A DNA stretch of 34,827 nucleotides. Source: Candidatus Sodaliphilus aphodohippi. GTDB taxonomy: Bacteria > Bacteroidota > Bacteroidia > Bacteroidales > Muribaculaceae. Position 1 is the stretch's first letter, and every line of letters starts with the position of its first letter. The DNA is taken from NCBI GenBank assembly GCA_018065665.1, contig JAGHSV010000151.1, positions 1 to 34,827 on the forward strand, written 5' to 3'. The notes under the pieces were generated by a model, which saw only the letters and a program-made list of their open reading frames with translations, searched no databases and had not been told where the DNA came from. A program made the position numbers and the translations under genes. Positions 30,727 through 34,827 of this stretch are shown in pieces.

Positions 30727-32930
30727 ACATTAAACAATTATTAATGTTATTGACCACAGTTTTGATAATTGCGTTCAATAGCCATTCAAACAACAAAAAG
30801 GATATATTAGAATATGTAGACCCATTAATCGGCTCAGCAGGAACAGGTCACGTATTTGTCGGAGCAAATGTACCGTTCGGTTTTGTTCAATTGGGTCCCA
30901 CAAGCGTACCACAGGAATGGCCCTGGTGCTCAGGTTATAATAGGTCAGACTCTACTGTTATCGGGTTTGCGCACACTCATCTTAGCGGCACGGGAATCGG
31001 AGACTTACATGATATAACTTTTATGCCAGTAGTTGGTGAAGTTAAATACTCCCGTGGAAATCTAACTGACAGTCTTAGTGGTTTGTGGTCATACCAAGAT
31101 AGGAAAAAAGAAATAGCAAAACCTGGTTATTATAAATGTCATTTAACAAGATATGGCATTGATGCCGAATTGACGGCCACCACGCGCACCGGGCTACATC
31201 GTTACGGTTTCCCCAAAACAACAGATGCTGCTATTGTAATTGACCTTGAGAATGGTGGTGGTTGGGACGAAGTCACAAGTAGCGAGATTACTGTTTTGAA
31301 TGATACTACTATTGTCGGCTATCGGCGTAGCAGCGGTTGGTCCTATAACCACCCGGTTTATTTTATTGCGATATTTTCAAAACCGTTTTCTTCCTATAAA
31401 TTAATCAAAGACAGCCAACCAATTGATACATACAGTCTACAGGCCAAAGCCGTGTATGGTAGATTCAATTTTGATACATCAATTGATTCTACAATTATGG
31501 TCAAGGTGGGCACATCGGCAGTATCAATTAATGGCGCAATGCTGAACCTTGCTGCAGAGCAAAATGGGTGGGATTTTGACGATGTTGTGAATGATGCACG
31601 AAATCTATGGCAAGAACAATTGGAAAAAGTTAAGATTTCTTCAAGTGATATCTCAGTTTTGCGTAATTTCTATACATCATTGTATCACACAATGATTGCC
31701 CCATCCGTCTTATGCGATGTTAATGGCGATTATCCTGGTAGTGACCATGTTGTACATCACAATAAAGGGTTTGTAAATTACACTACATTGAGTCTTTGGG
31801 ATACTTACCGTGCAGCACACCCATTAATGACTATTATCCATCCTGAACGTGTGCCTGACATAATCAATACCATGATTCATATCAGAAAAGAAAACGGAAA
31901 GCTCCCTATTTGGAGTCTTATGGCGCGCGAAACAAACTGTATGGTTGGGTATCCAGGAGTGCCTGTAGTTGCCGATGCCATTCTAAAAGGATTTAATGGA
32001 TTTAATATTAACGATGCCTATGAATCGTTGATTCACAGTACAAACCTGGATGAGCGAGGCCAAAAATACCACCGTACTATGGGATATATTCCGTGTGACT
32101 CAATGAATGCAGAATCTGTTGCCTATGAATTGGAGTATTGCCTTTCTGATTGGACGATTGCCCAAGTGGCTAGAAAACTCGGAATGACCTGTGACTATCA
32201 AACATACTTGAAACGAAGCAAACAATATAAACGCCTTTTTGATAAATCAACCGGATTTATTAGAGCTCTTGACTCACGTGGTCAATTCAAAAAACCATTT
32301 GATCCTTTTATCCAGAGACATCAAGCCGATGAATATTGTGAAGGAAATGCTTGGCAGTATGTATGGCTGGTTCCTCATGATGTTCAAGGTCTTGTTGAGT
32401 GTTTCGGAAGCAAGTCCAGAATGATTGGCAAACTTGACTCTTTGTTTGTGGTTAATGGTGATATTGGCAAAGAAGCTGCCCCAGACATGACAGGATTCAT
32501 TGGCCAATATGTTCATGGCAACGAACCCAGCCACCATATAATATATCTTTATACGATACTAGGCCAGCCATGGAAAACTGCCGAACGTGTTCGTCAAGTT
32601 CTCACCACATTGTACAATGACACTCCCGATGGTTTATGCGGTAACGAAGATGTTGGCCAGATGTCAGCATGGTATATACTGTCATCATTAGGTTTTTATC
32701 AAGTTGAACCAGCAGGTGGTCGTTATTACTTTGGGTCTCCAATTATTGATAACGCGACAATTAAAGTCCCGAATGGACAATTCAAAATCATTGCCCACAA
32801 TAACAACAATAGGAATATCTACATAAAAAGCATCAAACTTAATGGTCGCAGATATTCAAAGAACTATATCGACTACGTTGATATAATGAAAGGCGGAACA
32901 CTTGAATTTTTTATGAGCAATAAATATTAA
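30723..32930 (+). CDS. GH92 family alpha-mannosidase, secreted
   Basis: DPLIGSAGTGHVFVGANVPFGFVQLGPTS, SGYNRSDSTVIGFAHTHLSGTGIGDLHDI, TLSLWDTYRAAHPLMTI, GNEDVGQMSAWYILSSLGFYQVEPAGGRY. Confidence 0.94.
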   Translation: MNIKQLLMLLTTVLIIAFNSHSNNKKDILEYVDPLIGSAGTGHVFVGANVPFGFVQLGPTSVPQEWPWCSGYNRSDSTVIGFAHTHLSGTGIGDLHDITFMPVVGEVKYSRGNLTDSLSGLWSYQDRKKEIAKPGYYKCHLTRYGIDAELTATTRTGLHRYGFPKTTDAAIVIDLENGGGWDEVTSSEITVLNDTTIVGYRRSSGWSYNHPVYFIAIFSKPFSSYKLIKDSQPIDTYSLQAKAVYGRFNFDTSIDSTIMVKVGTSAVSINGAMLNLAAEQNGWDFDDVVNDARNLWQEQLEKVKISSSDISVLRNFYTSLYHTMIAPSVLCDVNGDYPGSDHVVHHNKGFVNYTTLSLWDTYRAAHPLMTIIHPERVPDIINTMIHIRKENGKLPIWSLMARETNCMVGYPGVPVVADAILKGFNGFNINDAYESLIHSTNLDERGQKYHRTMGYIPCDSMNAESVAYELEYCLSDWTIAQVARKLGMTCDYQTYLKRSKQYKRLFDKSTGFIRALDSRGQFKKPFDPFIQRHQADEYCEGNAWQYVWLVPHDVQGLVECFGSKSRMIGKLDSLFVVNGDIGKEAAPDMTGFIGQYVHGNEPSHHIIYLYTILGQPWKTAERVRQVLTTLYNDTPDGLCGNEDVGQMSAWYILSSLGFYQVEPAGGRYYFGSPIIDNATIKVPNGQFKIIAHNNNNRNIYIKSIKLNGRRYSKNYIDYVDIMKGGTLEFFMSNKY

Positions 32931-34827
32931 TCAGAGAATGAATAAGGATAGGATTCCTTTTTAGTTCCTCGATTTTTATTAGGTTCGCTGCTCATATCAT
33001 ATTTTAGCTCTGCCCCACTTTTCAATACCGGAATTTCAATATAGTTTTTATCGTAACGGTTGTTGTTTAGCCACATATTGTTTACATAGCGGCATTCATC
33101 AGACACTTTATCGGCATTAATTTCAACTTTATTTCCATTCTCCAGATTAAGTGTTACGTGCTTAAAATGTGGAGCACCAAGCACATATTGTCCAGATGCC
33201 GGACATACTGGATAAAAACCAAGAGCAGAGAAAACATACCATGCAGAAGTTTGCCCATTATCCTCATCTCCACAATAGCCATCGGGGGTAGCACTATAAA
33301 GCCTATTCATTGCTTCACGAATCCAATATTGCGATTTCCAGGGTTGTCCGCAATAATTATATAAATAAAGCATGTGTTGGGCAGGCTGATTTCCATGAGC
33401 ATATTGGCCCATATTCATCACCTGCATCTCTCTAATTTCATGTATTACACCGCCGTAATAACTATCGTCAAAAGTTGGTGGCATAACCATAATTGTATCC
33501 AGCATAGCACTAAATTTATCATATCCCCCCATTAATTTTATCAAATCGGCTGGATTATGGAATACACTCCAGGTATAATGCAGGCTATTACCCTCGGTAA
33601 AGTCACCACCCCATTTAACAGGATTAAAATCAGGAGCGAATTTTCCGTCAGCCATTCTTCCACGCATTAAAGATGTTGATTTATCAAATAAATTTCTGTA
33701 GTTTAAGGCTCGTTTTTCAAATTCCCTTAATTCGTTTTGAGGTTTATTTAAAAACTTCCCCATCTGGAAAATGCACCAATCATCATAAGCATATTCAAGA
33801 GTTCGGGCCGCACTTTCGCGTATTCCGACATCACAGGGGACATAACCCAGTTCGTTGTATTGATCATACCCCAAGCGACCAACTGATGAAATGTCAGGAT
33901 GATTTGAGTGTGCTCCATGAACAACTGCCTGCCACAATGTTTCTAAATCATTCTTGTTCACCCCACTAACTACTGCATCTGCAACAACCGAAGCAGAGTT
34001 ATTTCCAATCATACATCTGCGATGACCAGGACTCGCCCATTCTGGCAAATAGCCGCTCTCTCGATATGCATTAGCAAGGCCTTGTTGCATCTTCTCGTTG
34101 ATTGATGGATACATTAAATTCAACAATGGGAATAAGCTTCGGAACGTATCCCAAAAACCTGTATCGGTAAACATATAGCCAGGCAAAACTTTGCCATTGT
34201 AAGGACTGTAGTGAACGACATTGCCCGAAGCATCAATTTCGTACAAACTACGAGGGAATAATACAGACCTATATAGGCACGAATAAAATGTTCTTACATC
34301 ATCAATGTTTTCGACATCTATATCGACATTTATCCGTCCTAAAATTTTATTCCACTCATCCTTTCCTTTATTTTTTATTTCATCAAAAGAAGATTGTCCA
34401 ATTTCACTCTCCAAATTTCTTATTGCTTGTTCGGTACTGATAAACGAGGATGCAACTTTGGCATTTACAATATCTGAATTGCCAAAACTCAATACGGTTA
34501 TTGCATGATTGCCTTCGGCAATAAGGCTATTTGTCTTTAACGAGTCTTTATATCCATCAGTAACGACACCTTCACACGAAAAATTTCGGTCAAATTGAAT
34601 GACAAAATAATTACGGAAATTATCAGGAACGCCTCCTCCATTTTTGGTCGTATACCCAATTACCATACGTTTTTCGGGTAAAACCGAAATCTGAGATCCG
34701 TTATCAAAAGCGTCAATAACCAAATTTGATTCTGATTTATCACCGTATGTAAAACGAAACATTGCAGCTCGTGATGTCGGCGTGATCTCAGTCGTAATAT
34801 TAAAATCGGCAAGATATACCTTATAAT
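32927..34827 (-). CDS. GH92 family alpha-mannosidase, 5' end truncated by the window edge
   Basis: TGFWDTFRSLFPLLNLMYP, GDEDNGQTSAWYVFSALGFYPVCPASGQY. The frame stays open past the ATG at 34762 to the window end (...YKVYLADFNITTEITPTSRAAMFRFTYGD), so that ATG is internal. Confidence 0.93.
   Translation of the reverse strand, partial: YKVYLADFNITTEITPTSRAAMFRFTYGDKSESNLVIDAFDNGSQISVLPEKRMVIGYTTKNGGGVPDNFRNYFVIQFDRNFSCEGVVTDGYKDSLKTNSLIAEGNHAITVLSFGNSDIVNAKVASSFISTEQAIRNLESEIGQSSFDEIKNKGKDEWNKILGRINVDIDVENIDDVRTFYSCLYRSVLFPRSLYEIDASGNVVHYSPYNGKVLPGYMFTDTGFWDTFRSLFPLLNLMYPSINEKMQQGLANAYRESGYLPEWASPGHRRCMIGNNSASVVADAVVSGVNKNDLETLWQAVVHGAHSNHPDISSVGRLGYDQYNELGYVPCDVGIRESAARTLEYAYDDWCIFQMGKFLNKPQNELREFEKRALNYRNLFDKSTSLMRGRMADGKFAPDFNPVKWGGDFTEGNSLHYTWSVFHNPADLIKLMGGYDKFSAMLDTIMVMPPTFDDSYYGGVIHEIREMQVMNMGQYAHGNQPAQHMLYLYNYCGQPWKSQYWIREAMNRLYSATPDGYCGDEDNGQTSAWYVFSALGFYPVCPASGQYVLGAPHFKHVTLNLENGNKVEINADKVSDECRYVNNMWLNNNRYDKNYIEIPVLKSGAELKYDMSSEPNKNRGTKKESYPYSFSD

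Noticed and set aside
34760-34762. ATG proposed by the ORF track as start of the minus-strand GH92
   Set aside because: The frame remains open to the window edge and the upstream residues match a GH92 N-terminal domain, so the gene is truncated by the window.

Overview
The window is a gene-dense chromosomal segment from a Bacteroidetes/Bacteroidales-type bacterium. This is inferred from TTTG/TAnnTTTG promoters, a Rho with a very long N-terminal insertion, Na+-NQR, a DUF4924-rfbD-prfC cluster, MutA/MutB and GH92 genes. Most of it is housekeeping: pheS, nth, a GuaD-like deaminase, def-ruvX-rho, nqrABCDEF, a Nudix regulator, a cytidylate-kinase-like protein, an MBL-fold hydrolase, DUF4924-rfbD-prfC, a sugar kinase/RapZ fusion plus MurU-like gene, guaB, a parvulin PPIase, mutAB, and two convergent GH92 mannosidases (the second truncated by the window edge). 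I found no tRNA, rRNA, CRISPR array, prophage or transposon. The best leads are: (1) an APH-type (AmgK-like) kinase fused to a RapZ C-terminal domain and overlapping a MurU-like nucleotidyltransferase gene; (2) an orphan promoter-plus-terminator unit at about 2523-2625 that looks like a ~65-nt small RNA; (3) a degenerate, membrane-anchored PP2C-like pseudophosphatase coupled to a GH92 gene; (4) a Nudix (NrtR/AraR-like) regulator with an upstream 17-bp palindrome, paired with a macro-domain-like protein; (5) Cys-rich clusters in MutA; (6) a long structured intergenic hairpin between guaB and the PPIase gene. All assignments are from reading the sequence only; no searches were run.
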